This document shows, piece after piece, positions 1 to 7,616 of a DNA stretch of 64,000 nt. Source of the DNA: Lachnospiraceae bacterium (GTDB taxonomy: Bacteria; Bacillota; Clostridia; Lachnospirales; Lachnospiraceae); the NCBI GenBank assembly GCA_029008875.1, contig JAQXJP010000042.1:1-64000 (forward strand), given 5' to 3'. The notes beneath the pieces were generated by a model. It did not search any database, was not told where the DNA came from, and worked only from the letters and a program-made list of their open reading frames with translations. Position numbers and translations under genes: made by a program. How positions within the stretch are numbered: position 1 is the first letter of the stretch; every line of letters begins with the position of its first letter.

Positions 1-1731
1 ATGGACGCAGCAATAGTCAAACTCGATTCCCTGCCCGATACGGTTGGGTCCGCCGCCCAGAATCATCACCTTGGGCTTGTCGGATCTCACCGGATTTTTA
101 TCCTCGGCATTGTAGGTGGAGTAATAGTAAGCGCTGTCCGGCGTTCCGCTGACATGAACCCCTTCCCAGGACTCCTTCATGCCCAGTGCCAGCCGCTTCG
201 CGCGAACCTCATCCTCGGGAATCTCCAGAATCTGGCTCAAGTACTTGTCGGAAAAACCATCCTTCTTAGCCTGAATCAAGGCGTCATCCGGCAGGGCAGA
301 GCCCTTGCATGCAAGGAGTGCCTCTTCCTCCTCCACGAGCTCCTTCATCTGCTCCAGGAAGTAATGCTTCACCTTAGTAATCTCATGAATCTCGTCGGGG
401 GTTGCCCCTTTTCGCAGCGCCTCGTAGATGATGAAATAGCGCTCGCTGGACGGATAGAGAAGCATCTTGAGCAGCTCCTCCTTGGACTTCTTGTCAAAGT
501 CCTTGGCATGTCCCAGCCCGTAACGTCCGATTTCCAGACTTCGGATTGCCTTCTGGAAAGCCTCCTTGAAATTCTTGCCGATACTCATGACCTCGCCCAC
601 TGCGCGCATCTGAGTTCCCAGCTTATCCTCCACACCCTTGAACTTTTCAAAAGCCCAGCGGGCGAACTTGATGACCACGTAATCTCCGTCCGGCACATAC
701 TTGTCAAGGGTGCCGTACTTTCCGCAAGGGATATCTGCCAGGGTAAGTCCGGAAGCCAGCATGGCGGAAACCAATGCGATCGGGAATCCGGTAGCCTTGG
801 ATGCCAGTGCGGAGGAGCGGGAAGTACGTGGGTTGATCTCGATGATAATATCACGGTCTGTCACCGGGTCGTGGGCCCACTGCACGTTGGTTCCACCGAT
901 GACCTGAATTGCCTCAACGATCTTGTAGGATTTTTCCTGCAGGCGCTTCTGCACCTCCTCCGAGATGGTCAGCATGGGAGCGGAGCAGAAGGAATCCCCG
1001 GTGTGTACCCCGAGAGGGTCGATGTTCTCGATAAAGCAAACGGTAATCATGTTGTTGTCCGCATCACGGACAACCTCCAGCTCCAATTCCTCCCAGCCTA
1101 GGATGGATTCCTCCACCAACACCTGCCCTACCAGGCTGGCCTGAAGACCTCTCGCACAGACAGTCTGCAGCTCTTCCACGTTGTATACCAGGCCGCCGCC
1201 TGCACCGCCCATGGTGTACGCCGGGCGAAGCACCACCGGATAATGCAGACGGTCCGCAATCTCCATGGCCTGCTCCACAGAGTAGGCAACCTCGCTTCTC
1301 GCCATCTCGATGCCAAGGCTCTCCATAGTATGCTTAAACTCGATGCGGTCCTCGCCGCGCTCGATGGCATCCACCTGCACGCCGATGACTTTTACATTAT
1401 ATTTATCTAAGATTCCTTTTTGAGAAAGTTCGGAACAAAGGTTGAGTCCTGATTGCCCTCCCAGGTTCGGAAGAACAGCATCCGGGCGTTCCTTTGCAAT
1501 GATTTGCTCTAAACGATCCACATTCAGCGGTTCGATGTAAGTGACGTCTGCAATCTCCGGATCGGTCATGATGGTAGCTGGATTGGAATTTACCAATACA
1601 ATTTCATAACCTAATTTGCGGAGCGCTTTGCAAGCCTGTGTGCCGGAATAATCGAACTCACATGCCTGTCCAATGATAATCGGGCCGGAACCGATAATCA
1701 ATACTTTGTGAATATCTTTTCTTTGTGCCAT
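1..1731 (-). CDS. carB: carbamoyl-phosphate synthase large subunit, partial (N-terminal 577 residues)
   Basis: Makes carbamoyl phosphate from bicarbonate, ammonia (from the glutaminase subunit) and 2 ATP for pyrimidine and arginine synthesis in the cytoplasm. The minus-strand frame opens at ATG 1731 with MAQRKDIHKVLIIGSGP, reads without a stop to base 1, and is cut by the window edge. Seen: the first pre-ATP-grasp domain (GSGPIIIGQACEFDYSG), the first ATP-grasp domain with MGGAGGGLVYN and EINPRTSRSSALASKATG, the helical oligomerisation region, and the beginning of the second half (MILGGGPNRIGQGIEFDY). About 1070 residues are usual, so roughly 490 are missing. A GAAGGGGAT site precedes the ATG. 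No carA lies directly upstream; the next 1.1 kb is repeat-rich and non-coding, which is unusual because carA normally precedes carB. Confidence 0.97.
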   Translation of the reverse strand, partial: MAQRKDIHKVLIIGSGPIIIGQACEFDYSGTQACKALRKLGYEIVLVNSNPATIMTDPEIADVTYIEPLNVDRLEQIIAKERPDAVLPNLGGQSGLNLCSELSQKGILDKYNVKVIGVQVDAIERGEDRIEFKHTMESLGIEMARSEVAYSVEQAMEIADRLHYPVVLRPAYTMGGAGGGLVYNVEELQTVCARGLQASLVGQVLVEESILGWEELELEVVRDADNNMITVCFIENIDPLGVHTGDSFCSAPMLTISEEVQKRLQEKSYKIVEAIQVIGGTNVQWAHDPVTDRDIIIEINPRTSRSSALASKATGFPIALVSAMLASGLTLADIPCGKYGTLDKYVPDGDYVVIKFARWAFEKFKGVEDKLGTQMRAVGEVMSIGKNFKEAFQKAIRSLEIGRYGLGHAKDFDKKSKEELLKMLLYPSSERYFIIYEALRKGATPDEIHEITKVKHYFLEQMKELVEEEEALLACKGSALPDDALIQAKKDGFSDKYLSQILEIPEDEVRAKRLALGMKESWEGVHVSGTPDSAYYYSTYNAEDKNPVRSDKPKVMILGGGPNRIGQGIEFDYCCVH

Positions 1732-1956
1732 GGTTATCCCCTTCATAAAAAAGTAGTAAGTATATACTCTTATATCCTACCGAAAAAAGCGCCACGACAC
1801 AACAATTTTTTTCTGGGGACGTTCCTTTCGGCACGGCAATGTCATTTAGCCAGGATTTCAAGATAATACGCCCATACACTAGCCCAAAATGTACGGGTAC
1901 TATTTTTACAAGCAACTCCACAAACCGGAAGTTGTGGAGATGTTTGGAACAAGAGG

Positions 1957-1982
1957 AGCTACTTGCCTGAAGGTAAGTAGCT
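1957..1982. repeat. perfect 11-bp hairpin
   Basis: AGCTACTTGCC and GGTAAGTAGCT pair along 11 positions (one G-T) around a TGAA loop. There is no T-run on either side, so it is not a standard rho-independent terminator. It sits between the carB 5' end and the repeat array. Confidence 0.6.
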
Positions 1983-1994
1983 AGCTGGGAGGTT

Positions 1995-2375
1995 GGGGCT
2001 TGATTATTATGAGAATCTGTCCGTCTAAAATGGGGGCAAGTGCCAGAAACAGACTGACGGGAAAGCGGAATTTGAAGAACTTGTCAGTCTTAAACGAGAG
2101 GAAGTGCCAAAAGAGACTGACGGGAAAGCGGAATTTGAAGAACTTGTCAGTCTTAAACGAGAGGAAGTGCCAAAAGAGACTGACGGGAAAGCAGAATTTG
2201 GGTTGATTCAGAAGAATCTGTCAGTCTAGAATGGGGGCAAGTGCCAAAAGAGACTGACAGGAAAGCAGAATTTGGGCTGATTCAGAAGAATCTGTCAGTC
2301 TAGAATGGGGACAAGTGCCAGAAAAGACTGACGGGAAAGCAGAATTTGGGTTGATTCAGAAGAATCTGTCAGTCT
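1995..2375. repeat. tandem array of five hairpin units plus a decayed first unit
   Basis: Each unit begins AGACTGAC and ends GTCAGTCT, which are reverse complements, so each can fold into a hairpin or cruciform. Unit starts are 2051, 2114, 2177, 2251 and 2325 (periods 63, 63, 74, 74). Units 3-5 are 51 nt and carry a second inner hairpin, GATTC-AGAA-GAATC; units 1-2 are 40 nt and lack it. Between units stands a linker containing AAGTGCCA. A degenerate copy (GAATCTGTCCGTCT) precedes unit 1. Units 1 and 2 with linkers are almost identical, pointing to recent tandem duplication. Confidence 0.85.
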
Positions 2376-2438
2376 TAAATCAGGGAAAACGTCAAAATGG
2401 ACAGACACTCAGGTGGAACGCTACATATTAAGGAACGC

Positions 2439-2595
2439 CGGGAACGCCTATCTCTACATATACATTCTGTATTTTTGCTAATATATAGCCGGGAGCATGC
2501 CTCTACGGATACATTCTGCATTTCTGGAAAAATAACCGTAGTCGGGAACTCATCCCTACGGATATATTCTGCATTTCTCGAAATATAACCGTAAT
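2439..2595. repeat. three tandem copies of a ~52-bp hairpin repeat
   Basis: Copies start with CGGGA at about 2439, 2490 and 2543. All share a TACATTCTG or TATATTCTG core and end in an AT-rich stretch. Copies 2 and 3 carry CTACGG near the start and CCGTAG or CCGTAA near the end (2503-2508 with 2536-2541; 2556-2561 with 2589-2594), so each can form a stem. It is a different family from the array immediately upstream. Confidence 0.7.
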
Positions 2596-2886
2596 CAGCC
2601 TACCTAATACGTTAGCCAAACATCTCGACAAATTCCAGTTTTGAGGAGACCTACAATTCCGGTTTGTAAAATTCATAATGTGAGAATGTCCTTCTTACGA
2701 GAAATGGAGCGTTCTTTCCACTGTGATATCCATCAAAGAAGAAGGTATTGCCGCATTAACTGAATAGCAAGCTGAATTGCCACAAGAAATTGCAAATCAA
2801 ATTGCCACAAGAAATCCCCTTGAATATCGTGCCCTATATAGTGTAGAATCAAGAAAAAGGAACGGTTGAAATGGGAGAATCTCAAT

Positions 2887-3126
2887 ATGAAGAATAAATA
2901 TGTATCAGGAGTGCTGTTGGGTACCGCATTCTGTGCTGCGACAATGACGGCGTGCGGAGTTTACGGGGCCCCGGAGGAATATACGGAATACCAGGAGTCG
3001 AGTCAGCCGGATTCCCAAGAGGGTGAGGAGCGGGAGACGAAGAACTCAAAGGATGATAATTCGAAATATGATCCGAAAAAAGATCAGGGTCTTTGCGTGT
3101 ATGGACCTCCGGAAGATTTTGAGTAG
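2887..3126 (+). CDS. small lipoprotein with two VYGxPE motifs, probable radical SAM substrate
   Basis: A 79-residue protein: signal peptide with lipobox MTAC (Cys23), then an acidic Glu/Ser/Asp/Lys-rich linker, ending with the stop ten bases before the radical SAM gene. The motif CGVYGAPEEY follows the lipid-attachment Cys directly, and a near copy, CVYGPPEDF, forms the extreme C-terminus. Keeping the same Cys-Tyr-Gly-Pro motif at both ends of a low-complexity tail suggests sites recognised or modified by the neighbouring enzyme. Radical SAM/small-lipoprotein pairs are known in Bacteroidales; membership of that family is an inference. ATG 2887 has GGGAG upstream; TTG 2866 behind AAAAAGG is an in-frame alternative that adds seven residues. 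Confidence 0.75.
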   Translation: MKNKYVSGVLLGTAFCAATMTACGVYGAPEEYTEYQESSQPDSQEGEERETKNSKDDNSKYDPKKDQGLCVYGPPEDFE

Positions 3127-3135
3127 GGGCTTTAT

Positions 3136-4239
3136 ATGAGAGACAAATTTGCAGATATTCCCATAGAAATAAAACAACAGCACTTTGATCAATTGAATGC
3201 TTACAAAGAGGAGCTTAGGAGAAATCCTGAGCTTCGTTCTCTTTTTATTGAGATGACGCTGAACTGCAATGAGCACTGTCTGCATTGTGGGAGCAATTGT
3301 GGGGATGTTCGGATGGAGCATCCCTTAAGTGATTATGAAATCATTCGGGCGTTGACGGAATTGAAGGAGGATTTGAGCAGAGAGAAGAAGGGACTACCGT
3401 TTTTGAATATTACAGGCGGAGAACCACTGCTTCGGCCTCGGCTTTGTGAACTCATGAAGACCATCTCCTGCATGGGATACAAATGGGGAATGACCAGCAA
3501 TGGGGTTCTCATCACTCCTCAGGTTGCAAGAGAACTGAAGGAGGCGGGGATGTATTCCATCGGAATCAGTCTGGACGGATTAAAGGACACCCATGAGTGG
3601 TTTCGGCAGACTGCCGGCTCCTACGATAAGGCCCTTGCGGCGCTGGACAATCTACTTGCCGTGGGCATCGAAAAAGTGATGGTTACAACGGTTGTGCACA
3701 GGAGAAACCTTCAGGAACTGGACGCGCTCTATGAGGTGATGAAATCCCACGGCTGCAGGATGTGGCGGATTATCAATGTGGAACCCATCGGAAGAGCCTT
3801 GACCAATCCGGATTTGATGCTTTCTTCCCAGGATTACAAGAGCATCATTCACTATATTGCCGATCATCAGGATGATGAAATGGAGATCCTGTATAGTTGT
3901 AATCACTATCTGGGCCTGGAACTGGAGAGAAAAACCAGACCCTGGTATTATTTTTGCAGAGCAGGGCTGCAGGTGGGCAGCATCCAGTACAATGGAGATA
4001 TCAGTGCATGTCTGGATATTGAGAGAAGACCGGAGCTTACTTACGGAAATGTGAGAGAGCATCGTCTGTTGGATGTGTGGAAGAGGGAATTCCATATCTT
4101 CCGGGAGCACAAGGAAGAGAAATCCCAAAACTGCAGGGAATGTGAGCACAAAGAGAACTGTCAGGGCGGAGGATATCACACCTGGAACTTTGACAGAAAT
4201 GAACCGCGAATCTGCATGGTCAAGGAACTATTGAGATAA
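3136..4239 (+). CDS. radical SAM/SPASM peptide- or protein-modifying enzyme
   Basis: A 367-residue radical SAM protein. The [4Fe-4S]/SAM motif CNEHCLHC (CxxxCxxC, Cys44, 48 and 51) is followed by the GGEP motif (NITGGEPLLRP), the ISLDG strand and a C-terminal SPASM domain from about residue 270 with Cys in YFCRAG, SACLD, CRECEHKENC and ICMV, enough for auxiliary Fe-S clusters. SPASM enzymes usually modify ribosomal peptides or protein side chains (thioether, C-C or epimerisation chemistry). It starts ten bases after the VYGxPE lipoprotein gene, with AGGGG before ATG 3136, so the two form one transcription unit and the lipoprotein is the likely substrate. The reaction cannot be deduced. Confidence is high for the family, moderate for the pairing. 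Confidence 0.88.
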   Translation: MRDKFADIPIEIKQQHFDQLNAYKEELRRNPELRSLFIEMTLNCNEHCLHCGSNCGDVRMEHPLSDYEIIRALTELKEDLSREKKGLPFLNITGGEPLLRPRLCELMKTISCMGYKWGMTSNGVLITPQVARELKEAGMYSIGISLDGLKDTHEWFRQTAGSYDKALAALDNLLAVGIEKVMVTTVVHRRNLQELDALYEVMKSHGCRMWRIINVEPIGRALTNPDLMLSSQDYKSIIHYIADHQDDEMEILYSCNHYLGLELERKTRPWYYFCRAGLQVGSIQYNGDISACLDIERRPELTYGNVREHRLLDVWKREFHIFREHKEEKSQNCRECEHKENCQGGGYHTWNFDRNEPRICMVKELLR

Positions 4240-4320
4240 ACAATGGATACAATCCAACGGCTTCACCAAAAATTCGTCCGGGAGATTGATTATCTTGTCA
4301 CGAAAGAGAGGGTTATGAGA

Positions 4321-5058
4321 ATGAAAAGTAAAATATTATCTTTTATGCTAGTAGCAACCGTTGCTGCATCTACTTTGTTAGGTTGCGGACATAAGGCAGC
4401 GTCAAGTACACAAAATGGTGGAACTACTGTTGATGAGCAGGTGGACGCCGAGGAGAATGCTGGCGGGGAAAATACCAACGAAGGAAATGCTGATAGCATG
4501 CAACCATCTGACAATGGGGCAATGGAAGGTACCTTGAACACACAAGCTGATGGAGACGAAATCGGGGATACGGAAGAAACGAAGCAAGAACCCCAAGCAG
4601 ATTTTACGCCCCATGTGTTTACCCGCGCAGATTTTGACCTGGGAATTGCTCAGAACACTCCTGAGGGATACAGCAATATGGCAGAATTTTTCATGGACGG
4701 TTATTCTGCATTTGATTACAGTTGGATGGTGGCTCTGAATCCGGAAATGAGTGACGAGAATGAGGAGATCAGCATGGCGTGGGAAACACACCGCGGTATT
4801 TCCTTGGGGGATTCTCTGGAGGAGGTGTATGCAGCTTATGGAGAAAGTGGCACTCCGTCGAAAGGAAGCGATGCATGGAGCTATGGGGAGCGTATCTCCA
4901 CAAAGTGGTTTGGGTACGCTGTGGCGCTCCCAAATGGGATGGGATTGCAGTTGGAATTCATTACGGACCAAAATGACGAGGTGATTGCCATTTTTATGGA
5001 GGGAATTGATCAGCAATTTATGCATAAAGTGACGGAACCAGAGGAGTTTTCCTATTAA
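4321..5058 (+). CDS. lipoprotein of unknown function
   Basis: A 245-residue exported lipoprotein. ATG 4321 has AGAGAGGG at a good distance; an in-frame ATG at 4315 is too close to it. The signal peptide ends in lipobox LLGC. A long acidic Asn/Glu/Gly/Asp-rich linker follows (about residues 22-95), then a folded domain containing GISLGDSLEEVYAAYGE, a pattern found in small secreted domains of many Firmicutes lipoproteins, and an IFMEGID strand. No catalytic residues are recognisable. It lies 81 bases after the radical SAM gene on the same strand and may be a second envelope component of that system or of the Nudix gene behind it; this is inference. Confidence 0.7.
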   Translation: MKSKILSFMLVATVAASTLLGCGHKAASSTQNGGTTVDEQVDAEENAGGENTNEGNADSMQPSDNGAMEGTLNTQADGDEIGDTEETKQEPQADFTPHVFTRADFDLGIAQNTPEGYSNMAEFFMDGYSAFDYSWMVALNPEMSDENEEISMAWETHRGISLGDSLEEVYAAYGESGTPSKGSDAWSYGERISTKWFGYAVALPNGMGLQLEFITDQNDEVIAIFMEGIDQQFMHKVTEPEEFSY

Positions 5059-5087
5059 TAGGTATGAGGTCAGAGAGGGGCGGCTTT

Positions 5088-5942
5088 ATGGAGAAGTGGG
5101 ATTTGTACACGAGATATCGGCAGAAAACCGGGGAGGAATATATCAGACAGGACACATGCAGGATTCCGGAGGGGAGATACCATCTGGTGGTTCATGTGTG
5201 GATTCGAAACAGCAAGGGAGAATATCTGATTTCGCAACGGGCTGCAAACCGCCCCACATATCCTCTTATGTGGGAGTGCGTGGGAGGATCGGTTATCGCA
5301 GGGGAAACCAGCTTGGAGGGAGCGCTTCGGGAGACCTTTGAGGAGGTGGGAGTACAGCTTGACCCAAAGCGAGGAAAGATTCTTTTTTCCAAGATAAGGA
5401 ACGATTTCGATGGGAAAAAATTCAGGGATATCATGGATGTCTGGCTCTTTGAATATGATGGGAATGTGGACCTGAAAAACGCCACCACGGATGAAGTGGC
5501 CGACGTGAGATGGATGAAAACTGAGAAAATCAAAGCGTACTATGATATGGGAAAATTGGCGGAGACTTTAGATTATTTTTTCGATGTCATGGATTCTGAA
5601 GAGCCGGATTACTCCGACATTATCGGAAGGGAAGTTGCCGGAACCATCGACCGGCCACTTGGGTCAACGCACCCGAGGCACCCGGATATGGTGTATCCCG
5701 TCAACTATGGGTATGTGGATGGTGTTTTTGCGGGGGACAAAGCGGAGCAGGATGTGTATGTTCTCGGAACAAAGGAGCCCCTGCAGAGCTTTACCGGAAA
5801 GGTGATTGCGGTATATCACAGATTCAATGATATAGAGGATAAATGGATTGTATCCCTTACGGGAGCTGACATCCCGGATGATGCCATCCTGGGGGATATT
5901 ATGTTTCAGGAGCAGTTTTTCTACGGAAAATTGTATCGATAG
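5088..5942 (+). CDS. Nudix hydrolase fused to an inorganic-pyrophosphatase-like domain
   Basis: A 284-residue cytoplasmic protein of two parts. Residues about 30-165 form a Nudix domain of the IPP-isomerase/Nudix type, with the full box starting GGSVIAGETSLEGAL and ending RETFEEVGV (Gx5Ex7REUxEExGU). Residues about 180-284 (IGREVAGTIDRPLGS, YPVNYGYVDGV, VYVLGTKEPLQSF) resemble the core of family I inorganic pyrophosphatase, where the NYGY strand is typical, but most of its acidic metal-binding set is not evident, so this half may be non-catalytic. The substrate is unknown; release of PPi by one domain and its handling by the other is an attractive but untested idea. ATG 5088 has AGAGGGG eight bases upstream; ATG 5064 lacks a site. 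Confidence 0.8.
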   Translation: MEKWDLYTRYRQKTGEEYIRQDTCRIPEGRYHLVVHVWIRNSKGEYLISQRAANRPTYPLMWECVGGSVIAGETSLEGALRETFEEVGVQLDPKRGKILFSKIRNDFDGKKFRDIMDVWLFEYDGNVDLKNATTDEVADVRWMKTEKIKAYYDMGKLAETLDYFFDVMDSEEPDYSDIIGREVAGTIDRPLGSTHPRHPDMVYPVNYGYVDGVFAGDKAEQDVYVLGTKEPLQSFTGKVIAVYHRFNDIEDKWIVSLTGADIPDDAILGDIMFQEQFFYGKLYR

Positions 5943-6050
5943 GCATGAATTTCCTATGAATGTGTACTTGTAATTTGCGACAGAAAATGATATATAATGA
6001 GGTTATGTTGTATATTTATACAGAAAAAAGGAAAGGAAGAGGATAAAACT

Positions 6051-6857
6051 ATGAAAAAGATGAGAAAACAGGCCGCACTTGTGCTTGCGGCGGCAATGAT
6101 GGTTACAATGGCCGGATGTGGAAATTCTGTTCCGGAGAACACGGTGCATTCTGTGGATGATCTGGAGGGCAAGACAATCGGAGTACAGCTGGGAACCACC
6201 GGAGATATCTATGCATCCGACTATGAGGGTGACGAGGCGGGAACCGTCATCGAGAGATACAACAAGGGAACCGATGCTGTGCAGGCATTGAAGCAGGGCA
6301 AGATTGACTGCGTGATTATCGATGAGCAGCCGGCAATGGCTTTTGTTGAGAAGAATGATGATTTGGAAATCCTGGACGATGTATTCGCAGATGAAGAGTA
6401 TGCCATCTGCATTGCCAAGGATAACACGGAGTTGACCTCTGAGTTCAATCAGGCAATTGCGGAACTGAAGGAAGAGGGAACTCTGGATGCGATTATCAGT
6501 AATTATATCGGAGATGACACCAAGGGTAAGACCCCTTATGTGTCTCCGGCAGATGCAGATCATTCCAAGGGAACCCTGTGCATGGCGACCAACGCCGCTT
6601 TTGAGCCCTACGAGTTCTACGATGGGGACAAAATTGTGGGAATCGATGTGGATCTGGCAACTGCAATCTGCGATAAGTTGGGATATGCCCTTGAGGTGGA
6701 GGACATGGAGTTTGACTCCATCATCACTGCTGTTTCCAGCGGAAGAGCGGACTTCGGTGCAGCGGGAATGACCGTGACAGAGGATCGCCTGAAGAATATC
6801 GATTTTACAGAGACTTATACCACAGCGCGCCAGGTTATTATCGTTCGCAAAAATTAA
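6051..6857 (+). CDS. polar amino acid ABC transporter substrate-binding lipoprotein, circularly permuted
   Basis: A 268-residue lipoprotein (lipobox MAGC) that binds a polar amino acid outside the membrane for the permease and ATPase downstream. Its two halves are in reversed order compared with family 3 solute-binding proteins. Residues about 33-165 match the usual C-terminal part (DDLEGKTIGVQLGTTGDIYA up to LKEEGTLDAIISNYIGD). After a linker, about 185-268 match the usual N-terminal part (GTLCMATNAAFEPYEFYDGD, IVGIDVDLATAICDKLG, FGAAGMTVTEDRLKNIDFT), ending where the normal protein crosses the hinge. Total length equals one normal domain, so this is a permutation, not a duplication. ATG 6051 has AAAGGAAGAGG upstream. 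Confidence 0.93.
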   Translation: MKKMRKQAALVLAAAMMVTMAGCGNSVPENTVHSVDDLEGKTIGVQLGTTGDIYASDYEGDEAGTVIERYNKGTDAVQALKQGKIDCVIIDEQPAMAFVEKNDDLEILDDVFADEEYAICIAKDNTELTSEFNQAIAELKEEGTLDAIISNYIGDDTKGKTPYVSPADADHSKGTLCMATNAAFEPYEFYDGDKIVGIDVDLATAICDKLGYALEVEDMEFDSIITAVSSGRADFGAAGMTVTEDRLKNIDFTETYTTARQVIIVRKN

Positions 6858-6929
6858 TTTCAAGGTGGCTGACAGAGACGGCATCCATGCTCTTGTCCGG
6901 ATGGATGCCCATGAGAAGGAGAACGGAAC

Positions 6930-7616
6930 GTGGAGACACTCATACAAAAATTTGTGCAGAATTTTATAGAGAATCAAAGATACCTGTATCTGCTGCGCGG
7001 ATTGGGAAATACCATTATTATCACGGTCTTTGCACTGATTATCGGTGTGGTTATGGGCTTTTTGGTGGCGGTGATTCGCTCCACCCATGACAAGCGCGGT
7101 GGATTGAATTTTGTGAATTTCATCTGCAAGATTTTTCTGACCGTGTGGCGTGGAACCCCCACCGTTGTCCAGGTTATGATTATGTACTACGTGATTCTGG
7201 TATCCGTCAACAACAAAATTCTGGTGGCTGTCATTGCCTTTGGTTTAAATTCGGCTGCCTATGTGGCGGAAATTGTGCGTTCCGGTATCATGTCCATCGA
7301 TGAGGGACAGTTTGAAGCGGGAAGAAGTCTGGGGCTTAATTACGCCCAGACCATGCGGCTTATCATCCTACCCCAGGCATTCAAGAATGTCCTTCCGGCG
7401 CTGGGCAACGAGTTTATCACCTTGTTGAAGGAAACCTCCGTCAGCGGTTACATCGGAATGATGGATTTGACTAAGGGGGCGGATATTATCCGCAGCCAGA
7501 CCTATGAGCCGATCATGCCATTGTTAGGTTGTGCAGCGATTTATCTGGTTTTGGTTATGCTGTTGACCACAGTTTTGCAGAAACTGGAAGGGAGATTGAG
7601 AAACAGTGATAGATAA
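6930..7616 (+). CDS. polar amino acid ABC transporter permease
   Basis: A 228-residue inner-membrane permease of the HisM/GlnP family. It begins [13 protein letters not shown] and has about five membrane segments, the family signature [13 protein letters not shown] in the first half, and the EAA loop [21 protein letters not shown] that docks with the ATPase. The GTG start at 6930 is supported by AGAAGGAG. It lies 72 bases after the binding protein and overlaps the ATPase gene by 11 bases, which suggests translational coupling. A single permease gene implies a homodimeric pore. Confidence 0.95.
   Translation: METLIQKFVQNFIENQRYLYLLRGLGNTIIITVFALIIGVVMGFLVAVIRSTHDKRGGLNFVNFICKIFLTVWRGTPTVVQVMIMYYVILVSVNNKILVAVIAFGLNSAAYVAEIVRSGIMSIDEGQFEAGRSLGLNYAQTMRLIILPQAFKNVLPALGNEFITLLKETSVSGYIGMMDLTKGADIIRSQTYEPIMPLLGCAAIYLVLVMLLTTVLQKLEGRLRNSDR

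Larger units (their letters stand above)
1732..2886. other. 1.15-kb repeat-rich intergenic region
   Basis: No convincing gene on either strand. It holds a perfect 11-bp hairpin (1957-1982), an array of hairpin units (1995-2375), a second tandem family (2439-2595) and a 16-bp direct repeat AATTGCCACAAGAAAT at 2775-2790 and 2800-2815. The array period changes from 63 to 74 bp, which breaks any reading frame, so this is non-coding repeat DNA. The promoters of carB (leftward) and of the lipoprotein gene (rightward) should lie at its two ends, but no clear -35/-10 pair was found. Confidence 0.7.

Noticed and set aside
1-1101. A 366-codon open frame on the plus strand at the left edge
   Set aside because: It lies exactly antisense to carB, whose conserved motifs are clear; the plus-strand translation has no recognisable domain and no ribosome site.
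2000-2206. A 68-codon repeat-encoded peptide
   Set aside because: The frame works only through the 63-bp copies; the 74-bp copies break it and no good ribosome site stands ahead of it.
1995-2375. Possible CRISPR array
   Set aside because: The segments between repeats are themselves near-identical and no cas genes are present.
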